From: an uncultured Alistipes sp.
GTDB taxonomy: Bacteria; Bacteroidota; Bacteroidia; Bacteroidales; UBA932
Reading direction: 5' to 3'
Length of the DNA stretch: 64,000 nt
Assembly (NCBI GenBank): GCA_900550465.1
Contig: URSC01000013.1
Coordinates: 28,673 to 92,672 of the forward strand
Made by a program: the position numbers and the translations under genes. The notes beneath the pieces are model-generated. The model ran no database searches, was not told the origin of the DNA, and saw nothing but the letters and a program-made list of their open reading frames with translations. Of this stretch, positions 15,891-24,627 are shown in pieces; position 1 is the first letter of the stretch, and each line of letters starts with the position of its first letter.

Positions 15891-16751
15891 ATGCTTAGAA
15901 CGCTGACATATTCCCTCCCGGACCTGAAGCAGGCCTGGCTGGTGCTTTTCCTCTTCGTGCTGGGGCAGCTGGCCGCATCGGTGCTGCTGGGCCTGATTCT
16001 CGGTATCTTCCAGTTACAGGACACTCAGAATCTCACGATGCCGCTGTCCTATGCCCTTTCCTACGTCCTGCCATTGCTCTATCTCTACTGGAAAGGACTG
16101 CGCAGGCTGAACGACCCGCTGAAGGAAGGGCAGCCGGAATACGATGAGATCCGTCTGAACCGCCCTTGTTTCGGAGGCATGCGCCTGTGGGCCTTCATTC
16201 CCCTGGTGATCATAGTCATGCTGGCGGTGATAATCCTGCTGAGCTGTCTGCCCGAGGGCCGGGAGATGCCGGAGTGGTTCCGTCAGGCCCTGAGTCAGGT
16301 ATACGGGATGAAGCTGGCCGTCAATCTGCTGACGATGGGAGTCCTGGCTCCTGTGCTGGAGGAGTTCCTGTTCCGCGGAATCATCCTTACCGGCCTGTCC
16401 CGCCGTATGGACCCGTGGTGGGCGATACTCTGGTCGTCGGTGCTCTTCGCCATAGCCCATCTCAATCCCTGGCAGGCCCTTCCGGCCTTCGCCATGGGCT
16501 GCTTCTTCGGCTGGCTCTATTACAGGACGCGCAGCCTCTGGACAGTAATCGGGCTGCACTCTCTGAACAATATCATGGCCATCGCCGCCGCGGCTCTCTT
16601 CGGAGTGGAGGAGGTCACCCAGGAGAATATCCAGTCTGTCTTCGGAGAGACAGCGGCATATATCATGGTGGCAGTGGCGGCCATCGTGCTGGTAGCAGGC
16701 ATAGGACTGATCAATAAATACATACCCGCAAAAAAACAAGAGTTACAATGA
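15891..16751 (+). CDS. CPBP-family intramembrane metalloprotease
   Basis: A 286-residue polytopic membrane protein with about eight hydrophobic spans. The glutamate pair and arginine of the CAAX/Abi motif are present (EEFLFRG, residues 157-163). The second and third motifs follow (FAIAHLNPWQ and LHSLNN, with metal-binding histidines). Rce1-like family members cleave substrates within the membrane, but bacterial targets are mostly unknown. The gene overlaps manA by four bases, so translation is coupled. A five-codon reading frame (15881-15898) overlaps its start codon. Confidence 0.9.
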   Translation: MLRTLTYSLPDLKQAWLVLFLFVLGQLAASVLLGLILGIFQLQDTQNLTMPLSYALSYVLPLLYLYWKGLRRLNDPLKEGQPEYDEIRLNRPCFGGMRLWAFIPLVIIVMLAVIILLSCLPEGREMPEWFRQALSQVYGMKLAVNLLTMGVLAPVLEEFLFRGIILTGLSRRMDPWWAILWSSVLFAIAHLNPWQALPAFAMGCFFGWLYYRTRSLWTVIGLHSLNNIMAIAAAALFGVEEVTQENIQSVFGETAAYIMVAVAAIVLVAGIGLINKYIPAKKQELQ

Positions 16752-17776
16752 AAAAGGCGATATATCCCATTAAGTTCATCCCCCAGCCCAAGGAGCGAGT
16801 CTGGGGAGGCCGCCGTCTGGCCGCTCAGTTCCACAAACCCTTCGACCCTGAGGCCGTGATAGGCGAGAGCTGGGAGGTCTCCGGCTTTGAGGACGACAGT
16901 TCGGTGATAGAAAGCGGCTGGCTGGAGGACAACCCTCTCTTCGACGTCATCGAGACCTACATGGACGAGATAGTAGGGGAGGACAATTACAAGCGTTTCG
17001 GCAACGAGTTTCCCATCCTGGTCAAGCTGCTCGATATCCAGGAACGGCTTTCCGTCCAGGTGCATCCTGACGACGAGACGGCCTTCGACCGGCACAACTC
17101 CTACGGCAAGACCGAGGCCTGGTACGTCCTCGAGGCCGATCCGACGGCCCGTATCTACATGGGATTCAACAAGGACCTGGATGCCCGCGAGTTCCTGGAC
17201 CGCTGCGCCGCCGGGACCCTCGAGGAGGTGCTGAACGTAGTGACTCCTAAGAAGGGTGACTTCTTCTTCATCGAGGCCGGTACCGTCCACTCGGCCGGAG
17301 GCGGGCTGGTGATAGCCGAGATCCAGCAGCTCTCCGACGTGACCTACCGCATCTACGACTGGGGCAGGGAGAATGACCCCGCGACCGCCCGTCAGATGCA
17401 CGTGGACCTGGCCCTGACCTGTATCGATTACCGGAAGTACGACGGCTCCGGCTTTGTCCCCGCCGGCGGAAACGCTCCTTCGAAGAAACTAGTCGAGTGC
17501 AAATATTTTACGGCCAACGAACTGCAGCTGACAGACCCGCTCCGGGTATGGCCCGACCGTTATGAGAGTTTCCTGCTCTACTGCTGCCTGGAGGGCGAGG
17601 CGGTGATCACTCCCTCGGACTCATCGCAGCCGACGCCTCTGCTGCGAGGGGAGTGGGTGCTGATACCCGCCGCCATGTCCGACTTCGTCCTCTCGGCCAT
17701 TACGGCCGGCACCCGTCTGATGGAAGTGTATATCGGCAAACCCGCCGAGGAGAAGGACAGTTATATAAAGGAGTAG
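16748..17776 (+). CDS. manA: Type I mannose-6-phosphate isomerase
   Basis: ManA interconverts fructose-6-phosphate and mannose-6-phosphate, linking glycolysis to mannose use and GDP-mannose synthesis. The 342-residue protein has the zinc cupin signature VQVHPDDETA (Gln and His ligands, about residues 98-107). Further ligands appear in EAGTVHSAGGG and the substrate loop DVTYRIYDWGR. It overlaps the CPBP gene and is followed four bases later by an S4 protein, so the three form one operon. No functional link to the neighbours is evident. Confidence 0.93.
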   Translation: MKKAIYPIKFIPQPKERVWGGRRLAAQFHKPFDPEAVIGESWEVSGFEDDSSVIESGWLEDNPLFDVIETYMDEIVGEDNYKRFGNEFPILVKLLDIQERLSVQVHPDDETAFDRHNSYGKTEAWYVLEADPTARIYMGFNKDLDAREFLDRCAAGTLEEVLNVVTPKKGDFFFIEAGTVHSAGGGLVIAEIQQLSDVTYRIYDWGRENDPATARQMHVDLALTCIDYRKYDGSGFVPAGGNAPSKKLVECKYFTANELQLTDPLRVWPDRYESFLLYCCLEGEAVITPSDSSQPTPLLRGEWVLIPAAMSDFVLSAITAGTRLMEVYIGKPAEEKDSYIKE

Positions 17777-17780
17777 GGTG

Positions 17781-18164
17781 ATGGAACAGCAGGTACGCAT
17801 AGACAAATTTCTCTGGTCTATCCGCGTCTACAAGACCCGCACGGAGGCAGCGGACGCCTGCCGCAGCGGCAAGGTCAGTGTCAATGGGGCAGAGGCCAAG
17901 GCTTCCCGGGATATCAAGGCGGGGGACACCGTCTCGGTGCGCAAGGGCAGCGTGCACTTCCAGTACCGGGTCATAGTGCCGATAGGCAACCGGGTAGGGG
18001 CTAAGCTCGTCCCCGAGTTCGCGGAGGACATCACTCCGCAGGAAGAACTCGATAAACTCAACGCACCCTTCGAGACCGTCTACATCCGACGCGACCGCGG
18101 TACCGGCCGTCCTACCAAGAAGGAGCGCCGCGACCTGGACCGGCTGATGGACGATCTATTCTGA
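17781..18164 (+). CDS. S4-domain RNA-binding protein (Hsp15-like)
   Basis: A 127-residue protein with an N-terminal S4 RNA-binding fold (RIDKFLWSIRVYKTRTEAADACRSGKVSVNG, described here by its ends). A basic C-terminal tail contains RDRGTGRPTKKERR. This layout is that of Hsp15/HslR, which rescues stalled 50S subunits with attached nascent chains. A GTG at 17778 could serve as an alternative start, but the adjacent ATG is preferred. It is the last gene of the operon and overlaps the convergent phosphatase gene by nine bases. Confidence 0.9.
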   Translation: MEQQVRIDKFLWSIRVYKTRTEAADACRSGKVSVNGAEAKASRDIKAGDTVSVRKGSVHFQYRVIVPIGNRVGAKLVPEFAEDITPQEELDKLNAPFETVYIRRDRGTGRPTKKERRDLDRLMDDLF

Positions 18165-18920
18165 TTTGTAGAGCGGGGAGAGGTCTGGGGACTCGTAGGT
18201 GGCGTGGGAGATGGCGCGGTTGCCTTTGTGGTTGTAGTAGAACTGGTCGATGCCGAAGATCTGGGCGCCCTCGATGTCATTGACCGGATCATCTCCGATC
18301 ATGAGGGTTTGCCGCTTGGCCTCGCGCCATGCCTCGGGGTCGTTCTGCCGCCGTATGCCGGACAACTGCTCCACGGCATAGGCGAAGATGCCGGGACGGG
18401 GCTTCAGACATCCGGCCTCCTCGGAAACCACGACGGCGGAGAAATATTCCGAGATGCCGGCTCCCCGCAGCTTGCGGTACTGCACCTCGCGGAAACCGTT
18501 GCTCAGAATCGCCATTTTACCTCCTGACGACCGTATTGCCTCCAGCATTTCCATAGCCCCGGGCATAAGTCTGTTCTCGCAGACCATCTGTTCGAGGTAG
18601 TCCTCCCCGAACTGCCGTGCCAGAGCCTCATCCTCCACTCCGTACCAGCGGAATGCCTCGTGGAACCGCTTCCACCGCAGGTCCTCCTTGCTCATTGCTC
18701 CGCTTTCGTACTGGGCCCAGAGCTTGTGATTGAGCACGTCGTAGCGCATAAAGAAACGGTGCAGGGAATCCTCCCCGCACCCTTCTTTCTCCTGTACTGC
18801 CTGAAGGAGCGCCGGGTTGCGGGAGAAGAGCAGGCTGATGGCGTGCTCGGAGTTGCGGTCGAAATCCCACAGAGTCCGGTCCAGGTCGATCAGGTAGTAG
18901 CGGTATGGTCTTATGGTCAT
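18156..18920 (-). CDS. YjjG-family HAD nucleotidase
   Basis: A 254-residue haloacid-dehalogenase phosphatase. Motif I is YLIDLDRTLWDFD (nucleophile Asp and general acid Asp at about 10 and 12). Motif II is ILSNG, followed by CLKPRPGIF with the conserved lysine, and motif IV is MIGDDPVNDIEGA. The WDF sequence after motif I is characteristic of YjjG-type enzymes that hydrolyse non-canonical pyrimidine nucleotides. The ATG at 18920 shares a base with the TAA of the M64 peptidase gene upstream (TAATG), so the two are translationally coupled. Confidence 0.88.
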   Translation of the reverse strand: MTIRPYRYYLIDLDRTLWDFDRNSEHAISLLFSRNPALLQAVQEKEGCGEDSLHRFFMRYDVLNHKLWAQYESGAMSKEDLRWKRFHEAFRWYGVEDEALARQFGEDYLEQMVCENRLMPGAMEMLEAIRSSGGKMAILSNGFREVQYRKLRGAGISEYFSAVVVSEEAGCLKPRPGIFAYAVEQLSGIRRQNDPEAWREAKRQTLMIGDDPVNDIEGAQIFGIDQFYYNHKGNRAISHATYESPDLSPLYKSE

Positions 18921-20176
18921 TATCTGCAGTAGAAGTCTATCATCCGGCTGATGGCCCGCTGGCATACGGGGCAGAAGTCCGGAGCTGAGTTGGTGTTCAT
19001 GCGGCAGTCCTTACGTGGACGGTACACGCCCTTGGCCATGTATCCGCCGCCCTCGTAGATGCCTACCTGTTCCTCGCTCCACTTGCCGGAGTCGATCATG
19101 TCCTTCCACTTGCTGTCGAAGTTCACAAGGGTGGTGATGTTGGGCTCCCAGGGCTCAGTCTTCAGGTTGTAGAAGTTCTCGTAGGCGACCTCCGAGGTGT
19201 AGTACTCGTCTCCCAGTCCGGCGAAGCTGTGGCCGAACTCGTGGATGAACACCTGGTAGGACTGCTCGTTGCCGGCCGTTCCGAGGGCGTAGGAGTTGTA
19301 GATACCTCCGCCGCCGTATTTCTCCTCATTGACCACGATGAAAAGTGCGTCGAAGGGGGCGCCGGCCACGTTGTCGGCTATGGACTTGTGGTCGGTGATG
19401 GTCAGATAGCGGTCTATGTAGAATGTGTAGAAGTGCGAGTTGAGGGCGGTGTGCTTCCAGATATCCTGATTGGGGATGTCGGTGCCCTGCTCGGGGGATA
19501 TTACGTCCACTGCGGTGACGTTGAAGTCACTCTTGCGGGACTTGTAGGGTTCCATCGAGAAGAGGTACTCCATGAACTTGTGGCAGTCGCGGTGGAACTT
19601 GTCCATCTGGTCTGCGGTGTAGCCCTCGGCTACGAAGAGCAGGTCCACCTTGTGCTCCATGTCTCCGGAGGTGAGAAGAGGGGTCACCGTATAGTCGGGG
19701 GCGGCCTCGCTGCTGATGAGGGCGTCCTCCGGATCGACGCTGCAGGAGAATATCTCGCGGAACTCACCCGTGGCCTTTACCCTCTCGGACAGGGTTATAC
19801 GTATATCTTCCTTGGGAAAAGGCATCCAGACGGCCTGGGTATAGGCCTTGGAGACTTCGCGGGCCTCGGCGGTAGTTCTCCATTCCTGGAAGAGGGTGGA
19901 GAATCCCTTGGAGTAGATCAGGGTCTCTCCTGACCAGGCCTCGAACATGTATTCGCCGTAGCGGAACGGGTCGATCAGTGAGGCGTGCGAGCCTGCCCAC
20001 GCGCATTCTTTCCTCAGACCGGCTACATAGGCATGCTGCGCCTGTGCGTCTCCTGCGAGGATGAAATCAATACGGAGGCGGTCGTCAGTGAAATATTTGT
20101 CGTATTCGGGAGCCTGAGCCCCGAGCATGCCGGCTGACAGTACGGCAGCGGCAAGAATGATTATCAAACGTTTCAT
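18920..20176 (-). CDS. M64 (IgA-peptidase-like) secreted metallopeptidase
   Basis: A 418-residue exported protein with a signal peptide at residues 1-20 (ending GAQA). An N-terminal domain of about 140 residues typical of Bacteroidetes M64 proteins comes first. The catalytic domain has FIHEFGHSFAGLGDEYY, where two histidines and the following Asp/Glu bind zinc. The prototype of M64 cleaves IgA; the substrate here is unknown. It lies between purB (four bases upstream) and the YjjG-like gene and is probably read from the purB promoter. Confidence 0.9.
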   Translation of the reverse strand: MKRLIIILAAAVLSAGMLGAQAPEYDKYFTDDRLRIDFILAGDAQAQHAYVAGLRKECAWAGSHASLIDPFRYGEYMFEAWSGETLIYSKGFSTLFQEWRTTAEAREVSKAYTQAVWMPFPKEDIRITLSERVKATGEFREIFSCSVDPEDALISSEAAPDYTVTPLLTSGDMEHKVDLLFVAEGYTADQMDKFHRDCHKFMEYLFSMEPYKSRKSDFNVTAVDVISPEQGTDIPNQDIWKHTALNSHFYTFYIDRYLTITDHKSIADNVAGAPFDALFIVVNEEKYGGGGIYNSYALGTAGNEQSYQVFIHEFGHSFAGLGDEYYTSEVAYENFYNLKTEPWEPNITTLVNFDSKWKDMIDSGKWSEEQVGIYEGGGYMAKGVYRPRKDCRMNTNSAPDFCPVCQRAISRMIDFYCR

Positions 20177-20179
20177 GTC

Positions 20180-21514
20180 TTATCTTCCGGTATAGTTGAA
20201 GGGTGTAAGTCTTCTGAGTTCGTCCTTGACGGGCTCGGCCACGTTCAGGGAGTCGATGAACTCGCGGATGGTGCGGTCCGATACGGCCTGTCCGGTGCGG
20301 GTGAGGGCCTTGAGGGTCTCGTAAGGATTGGGGTAGCCCTCCCGGCGGAGGATGGTCTGGATGCCCTCGGCGACTACCTCCCAGTTGTCGTTGAGGTCGC
20401 GCTCCAGGGCGTCGCGGTTGAGAATCAGCTTGTCCAGACCTTTCTTGAGGGACTTGAGGGCAATGATGGTGTGTGCGATGGGCACTCCGACGTTGCGCAG
20501 GGTAGTGGAGTCGGTCAGGTCTCTCTGGAGGCGGGAGATGGGGAGCTTGGATGCGAGGAACTCGCAGACTGCGTTGGCCATCAGGAAGTTGCCCTCGGCA
20601 TTCTCGAAGTCTATCGGGTTGACCTTATGGGGCATGGCGGAGGAGCCGACCTCACCTTCCTTGATCTTCTGCTTGAAGTACTCCATCGAGATGTAGGTCC
20701 ATATATCGCGGCAGAGGTCCACCAGGATGTTGTTGATGCGCTTGATGGCGTCGAAGAGGGCCGCGGTGTTGTCATAGTGCTCGATCTGGGTAGTCGGGTA
20801 GGAGCGCTTGAGTCCCAGCACGTCCTCCACGAAGTCCACGGCGAAGGCATTCCAGTCGATGTCCGGGTATGCGGCGAAGTGGGCGTTGAAGTTGCCAGTG
20901 GCGCCGCCGAACTTGGCCGAGAAAGGCACTGCCAGGAGCATCTTCTGCTGTTCCCGCAGTCTGGCCGTGAATACGGCTATCTCCTTGCCCAGGCGGGTGG
21001 GGGAGGCGGGCTGTCCGTGGGTATGGGCCAGCATGGGGATGTCCTTCCACTCCTCGGCCATGCCGTCCAGGGTGTTGAGCACCTCATAGAGCTGGGGCAG
21101 GTAGACGTCCTGGATACCCTCCATCAGGCTGAGGGGCACCGCGGTGTTGTTGATGTCCTGGGAGGTGAGGCCGAAGTGGACGAACTCCTTGTAGCGGGGC
21201 GGGATGCCCATTGCGTCGAAACGCCTCTTTATGAAGTATTCCACCGCCTTGACGTCATGGTTGGTGGTCTTCTCTATCTCCTTGACCTCGGCGGCCTCGT
21301 CCTCGGTCATGTCGCGGTAGATGCCGCGCAGAGTGTCGAAGAGGCTGCGGTCGAAGTCCCTCAGCTGGGGCAGAGGCAGCTCGCACAGGGCGATGAAGTA
21401 CTCTATCTCCACGCGGACTCTGTATCTTATGAGGGCAAATTCGGAATAGTAGGAGGAAAGGTCCCGGACCTGTCTGTAGTACCTCCCGTCGATGGGTGAA
21501 ATCGATGTAAGCAT
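20180..21514 (-). CDS. purB: Adenylosuccinate lyase
   Basis: PurB releases fumarate from SAICAR and adenylosuccinate, acting twice in purine synthesis. The 444-residue protein has the superfamily signature SSAMPHKVNP followed by IDFENAEGN. LAHTHGQPASP carries the active-site histidine. The ATG at 21514 (MLTSISPIDGRY) is preferred over 21538 because the -7 box lies at 21536-21543 and the family normally starts just before SPIDGRY. The M64 and YjjG genes follow in the same direction with minimal gaps. Confidence 0.95.
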   Translation of the reverse strand: MLTSISPIDGRYYRQVRDLSSYYSEFALIRYRVRVEIEYFIALCELPLPQLRDFDRSLFDTLRGIYRDMTEDEAAEVKEIEKTTNHDVKAVEYFIKRRFDAMGIPPRYKEFVHFGLTSQDINNTAVPLSLMEGIQDVYLPQLYEVLNTLDGMAEEWKDIPMLAHTHGQPASPTRLGKEIAVFTARLREQQKMLLAVPFSAKFGGATGNFNAHFAAYPDIDWNAFAVDFVEDVLGLKRSYPTTQIEHYDNTAALFDAIKRINNILVDLCRDIWTYISMEYFKQKIKEGEVGSSAMPHKVNPIDFENAEGNFLMANAVCEFLASKLPISRLQRDLTDSTTLRNVGVPIAHTIIALKSLKKGLDKLILNRDALERDLNDNWEVVAEGIQTILRREGYPNPYETLKALTRTGQAVSDRTIREFIDSLNVAEPVKDELRRLTPFNYTGR

Positions 21515-21535
21515 ATCTGTAGGTAGATTAAAACA

Positions 21536-21568
21536 CAAATATAGTTTATAATTTTGTACATTTGCAAA
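21536..21568 (-). promoter_or_regulatory. Promoter of purB
   Basis: On the minus strand TTTG (21565-21568) is followed after 21 bases by TATATTTG (21536-21543). The spacing fits the Bacteroidetes consensus. It interleaves with the divergent tmk promoter box. Confidence 0.65.
21557..21564 (+). promoter_or_regulatory. -7 box of tmk
   Basis: TACATTTG matches TAnnTTTG, 25 bases before the tmk ATG at 21590. It overlaps the spacer of the purB promoter on the other strand. Confidence 0.5.
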
Positions 21569-21589
21569 GTTTCATCAAAAACGGACAGT

Positions 21590-22258
21590 ATGCTTATAGT
21601 AATAGAAGGTCTCGACGGCTCGGGCAAGTCCACCCAGGTGGCAAATGTAAGGGAATATCTCACCCGCCGTCAGGGGCAGGAGCCTGAATACCTGCATTTT
21701 CCCCGCTTCGACGCTCCTGTGGTCGGGGACATGATAGCCCGCTTCCTCCGGGGGGAGTTCGGCCGTATGGACCAGGTGCATCCGATGATAGTGGCCCTGC
21801 TCTTCGCAGAGGACCGCAGGGACGCCTCGGCCCTTATCCGCCGCTGGCTTCAGGAGGGAAGGACGGTCCTGCTGGACAGGTACGTGTATTCCAACATTGC
21901 CTTTCAATGCGCTAAGCTCTCTTCCCCGGAGGAGTCCATTGCCCTGGAAGAATGGATCCTGCGGACCGAATATGAGGTGTACGGGATACCCCGCCCGGAC
22001 CTGAATATTTTCCTGGACGTGCCCCTGTCCTTCGTGAGCGGCCGTCTGGCAGCCCAGCGGGAGGGAAGCGACCGGGAGTACCTCCACGGCGGGCAGGACA
22101 TACATGAGGCCGACCTGGATTTCCAGCGGAGGGTCCGGGAGGTGTATCTGCGCCTTTGCCGCAAGGACTCCGCCTTCCTGAGGGTGGACTGCTGCGGCGC
22201 TGACGGACAGATGCCGCCGGCCGGAGAAGTGTTTGAACGTATAAGGAAGGTGCTATGA
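21590..22258 (+). CDS. tmk: Thymidylate kinase
   Basis: Tmk phosphorylates dTMP to dTDP. The 222-residue protein has the P-loop EGLDGSGKST (residues 6-15). The DRYVYSNIAFQ block contains the DRY motif that binds dTMP. A lid-like basic segment (REGSDREYLHGG) follows. The start at 21590 places the P-loop at the usual distance; the frame upstream to 21554 spans the promoter. The stop overlaps the start of the BT_3928-like membrane gene by four bases. Confidence 0.93.
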   Translation: MLIVIEGLDGSGKSTQVANVREYLTRRQGQEPEYLHFPRFDAPVVGDMIARFLRGEFGRMDQVHPMIVALLFAEDRRDASALIRRWLQEGRTVLLDRYVYSNIAFQCAKLSSPEESIALEEWILRTEYEVYGIPRPDLNIFLDVPLSFVSGRLAAQREGSDREYLHGGQDIHEADLDFQRRVREVYLRLCRKDSAFLRVDCCGADGQMPPAGEVFERIRKVL

Positions 22259-23616
22259 GACTGCTGCGGATACTGATGTTTCTCTTCCGGCTGGTGTTCG
22301 GAGTGACGTTTATCCTTTCGGGATTCTTCAAACTGACGGACCCTGTGGGAACGGGCCTGATAGTCAGCGAGTACCTGCGGGTGCTGCATCTGGGCTTCCT
22401 GGACTTCGGGGCGGTGCCCTTCGGCATGCTGCTGTCTCTGACGGAGTTTATGATAGGTATAGCCGTCCTGATGTGCGTGCGTATGAAGGCCGCGTCATGG
22501 GCAGGTCTGGTGATGATAGTGTTTTTCACGGTGCTGACATTCTTCATGGCCCTGTACGATGCCGTCGAGGAGTGCGGGTGCTTCGGAGAGGCGGTGCATC
22601 TGACGATGTGGGAGACTTTCTTCAAGAATGTGGTGCTGACGATATGCATCATCCCCATATTCTTGTTCCGCAAGCATTTCAGGCTGGTGGCCCCAGTGCC
22701 GGCAGAGTGGGCGTTCCTCGCCACATACGGTGCGCTCGCCCTCATCTGCGTGCTCTACTCCTACATCAACATTCCGCTCGTGGAGTACGGCAATTTCCGT
22801 GTGGGCACCAATCTCTCTGCCCGTCTGGACAAGGTCTCCGGCAGCGACAACTTCGAGACGGTCTTCATCTATGAGAAGGACGGACGCCAGGAGTATTTCG
22901 ACCTGGATCACCTGCCGGACAGTACATGGAACTATGTGAGCACCGAGTCGGTGTACCTTGGCGACGAGCGGGACCTGCTCTTCGACATGACGCTCTCCAG
23001 GGCTGACGGCGAGATAGTGACGGAGGATCTTGTGACCTCCGAGGTCCCGGTCTTCCTGTTCATCGTACTCCGTCCGGAGAGACTCGGTGACGGTTACTGG
23101 AAGAAGGTGGATGTGAGCATGGACTCGATAGCCTTTCACGGAGGTATGGCCAGGGTGGCCGCTCCGGTAATGGACCCGGTGATGGATTCCATCGCCATGC
23201 GCTATCCGGACATGGGCCGCAATATGCTCTACGGGGACATCAAGACTCTCATCTCCATGTCCCGTTCCAATGGAGGAGTGATGCTGATTCACAACGGAAT
23301 AGTCGTAAAGAAATGGGCAGGATGGAGGTTCTCGCCCGAGGATGTGAGGCAGACTTTCCGGATGGACACCGAGGAGGTGACTGTCCGCGGTACTATCTCG
23401 CAGAGGCTGTTCTACGAGTCGTCGATACTGCTGCTCTTCCTGGTAATCATAGTGTTCCGCTACGTGTGCGGAATCGTCTATGGCAGGAAGTTCAGGGGGC
23501 TGCTGGCGCGGGAGAGGCTCCGCAGGCGCAAGAAGGCCGCCAGGCGTGCGGCAAGGCGTAACAATAAAACAGGAGGCAGTCATGGCTCGGAAGAAGGAAT
23601 CCCCGGGGAACAATAG
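22255..23616 (+). CDS. BT_3928-family membrane protein (DoxX/MauE-like)
   Basis: A 453-residue inner-membrane protein typical of Bacteroidales. The N-terminus has four spans resembling the DoxX/MauE family (VFGVTFILSGFFKLTDPVG and a CGCFGEA cysteine pair at about 104-106). A periplasmic domain of about 230 residues follows, then a final span near 385 and a basic tail (RRRKKAARRAARR). MauE-like proteins supply reducing power for disulfide formation, so a redox role is plausible from the CxC pair, but no activity is known. It overlaps tmk and precedes the metal-chelate permease. Confidence 0.8.
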   Translation: MRLLRILMFLFRLVFGVTFILSGFFKLTDPVGTGLIVSEYLRVLHLGFLDFGAVPFGMLLSLTEFMIGIAVLMCVRMKAASWAGLVMIVFFTVLTFFMALYDAVEECGCFGEAVHLTMWETFFKNVVLTICIIPIFLFRKHFRLVAPVPAEWAFLATYGALALICVLYSYINIPLVEYGNFRVGTNLSARLDKVSGSDNFETVFIYEKDGRQEYFDLDHLPDSTWNYVSTESVYLGDERDLLFDMTLSRADGEIVTEDLVTSEVPVFLFIVLRPERLGDGYWKKVDVSMDSIAFHGGMARVAAPVMDPVMDSIAMRYPDMGRNMLYGDIKTLISMSRSNGGVMLIHNGIVVKKWAGWRFSPEDVRQTFRMDTEEVTVRGTISQRLFYESSILLLFLVIIVFRYVCGIVYGRKFRGLLARERLRRRKKAARRAARRNNKTGGSHGSEEGIPGEQ

Positions 23617-24625
23617 GACGCGGCGGATCTGCCTGGTACTGCTGCCGCTGCTGGTGCTGCTGGCGGCGGGCAATCTCTTCTACGGAGCGGTGCCGATTCC
23701 TCCGGGGGAGGTGCTGGACATCCTCCTGGGAGGCGGAGGGGACAATCCGGCCTGGAGCATCATCCTCACCGGCTCGCGTCTGCCCCAGGCCGCTACGGCC
23801 CTGCTGGCAGGAGCGGCCCTGGCTGTGAGCGGCCTGCTGCTGCAGACCCTCTTCCACAATCCCCTGGCCGGGCCGTCCATCCTGGGAATCAGTGACGGGG
23901 CCAATCTGGGCGTAGCCTTGGTAATGCTGGCCTTCGGAGGCACCGTAGGCTCTTTCGGCGGATACATGGCCACGGTGGCCGGAGCGATGGCCGGGGCCTG
24001 CGCAATTCTGGGAGTTATCGTATTTTTCTCGCGGAGGGTGGGCAGCAATGTGATGCTGCTGATCATCGGTATCATGGTCGGCTACCTGGTGTCCTCCTGC
24101 ATTTCCATATTGAATTACTATGCCTCGGCTGACAAGGTGCGGCAGTTCGTGATGTGGGGGATGGGGGATTTTTCCTCGGTCTCCTCGGCCCAGCTGCCCT
24201 TCTTCTCCGCGGCCGCCTGTGCCGGTCTGGTCTGGGCCCTGCTGCTGGTCAAGCCGCTCAATGCCATGCTGCTGGGGGAGAAATACGCCGCCAACCTGGG
24301 GGTCAACGTCCGGGCCGCGCGTATCCACGTGCTGGTCTGCACCGGCCTGATGACAGCCGTGGTGACGGCCTTCTGCGGCCCCATATCCTTCATCGGCCTG
24401 GCCGTGCCCCATATCGCCCGGCTGCTGCTGGGGACCTCGGACCACCGCGTGCTGGTGCCGGCGACAGCCCTCTCCGGAGCCTGCATTGCCCTGGCCTGCA
24501 ATATGCTGACGGTGATACCCGGGACGGGGATGCTGCTGCCGCTGAATGCGGTGACTCCGCTGTTCGGGGCGCCGGTGATCATATACGTCATAGTCAACCG
24601 TAAGAGCATCCAATATTTCAATTGA
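23582..24625 (+). CDS. FecCD-type ABC permease for a metal chelate
   Basis: A 347-residue inner-membrane permease with about ten spans, imports iron-siderophore, heme or cobalamin. Family blocks include SRLPQAATALLAGAALAVSG, LFHNPLAGPSILGISDGANL and FCGPISFIGLAVPHIARLL. The ATG at 23582 has a clear AGGAGG ribosome-binding site nine bases upstream; the longer frame from 23480 overlaps the previous gene and lacks family similarity. The gene overlaps the previous one by 35 bases. The ATPase gene follows directly, while the binding-protein gene is convergent. Confidence 0.92.
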   Translation: MARKKESPGNNRTRRICLVLLPLLVLLAAGNLFYGAVPIPPGEVLDILLGGGGDNPAWSIILTGSRLPQAATALLAGAALAVSGLLLQTLFHNPLAGPSILGISDGANLGVALVMLAFGGTVGSFGGYMATVAGAMAGACAILGVIVFFSRRVGSNVMLLIIGIMVGYLVSSCISILNYYASADKVRQFVMWGMGDFSSVSSAQLPFFSAAACAGLVWALLLVKPLNAMLLGEKYAANLGVNVRAARIHVLVCTGLMTAVVTAFCGPISFIGLAVPHIARLLLGTSDHRVLVPATALSGACIALACNMLTVIPGTGMLLPLNAVTPLFGAPVIIYVIVNRKSIQYFN

Positions 24626-24627
24626 GC

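Noticed and set aside
20471..21499. Long antisense frame within purB
   Set aside because: Shadow frame of purB with no motif or upstream signals.
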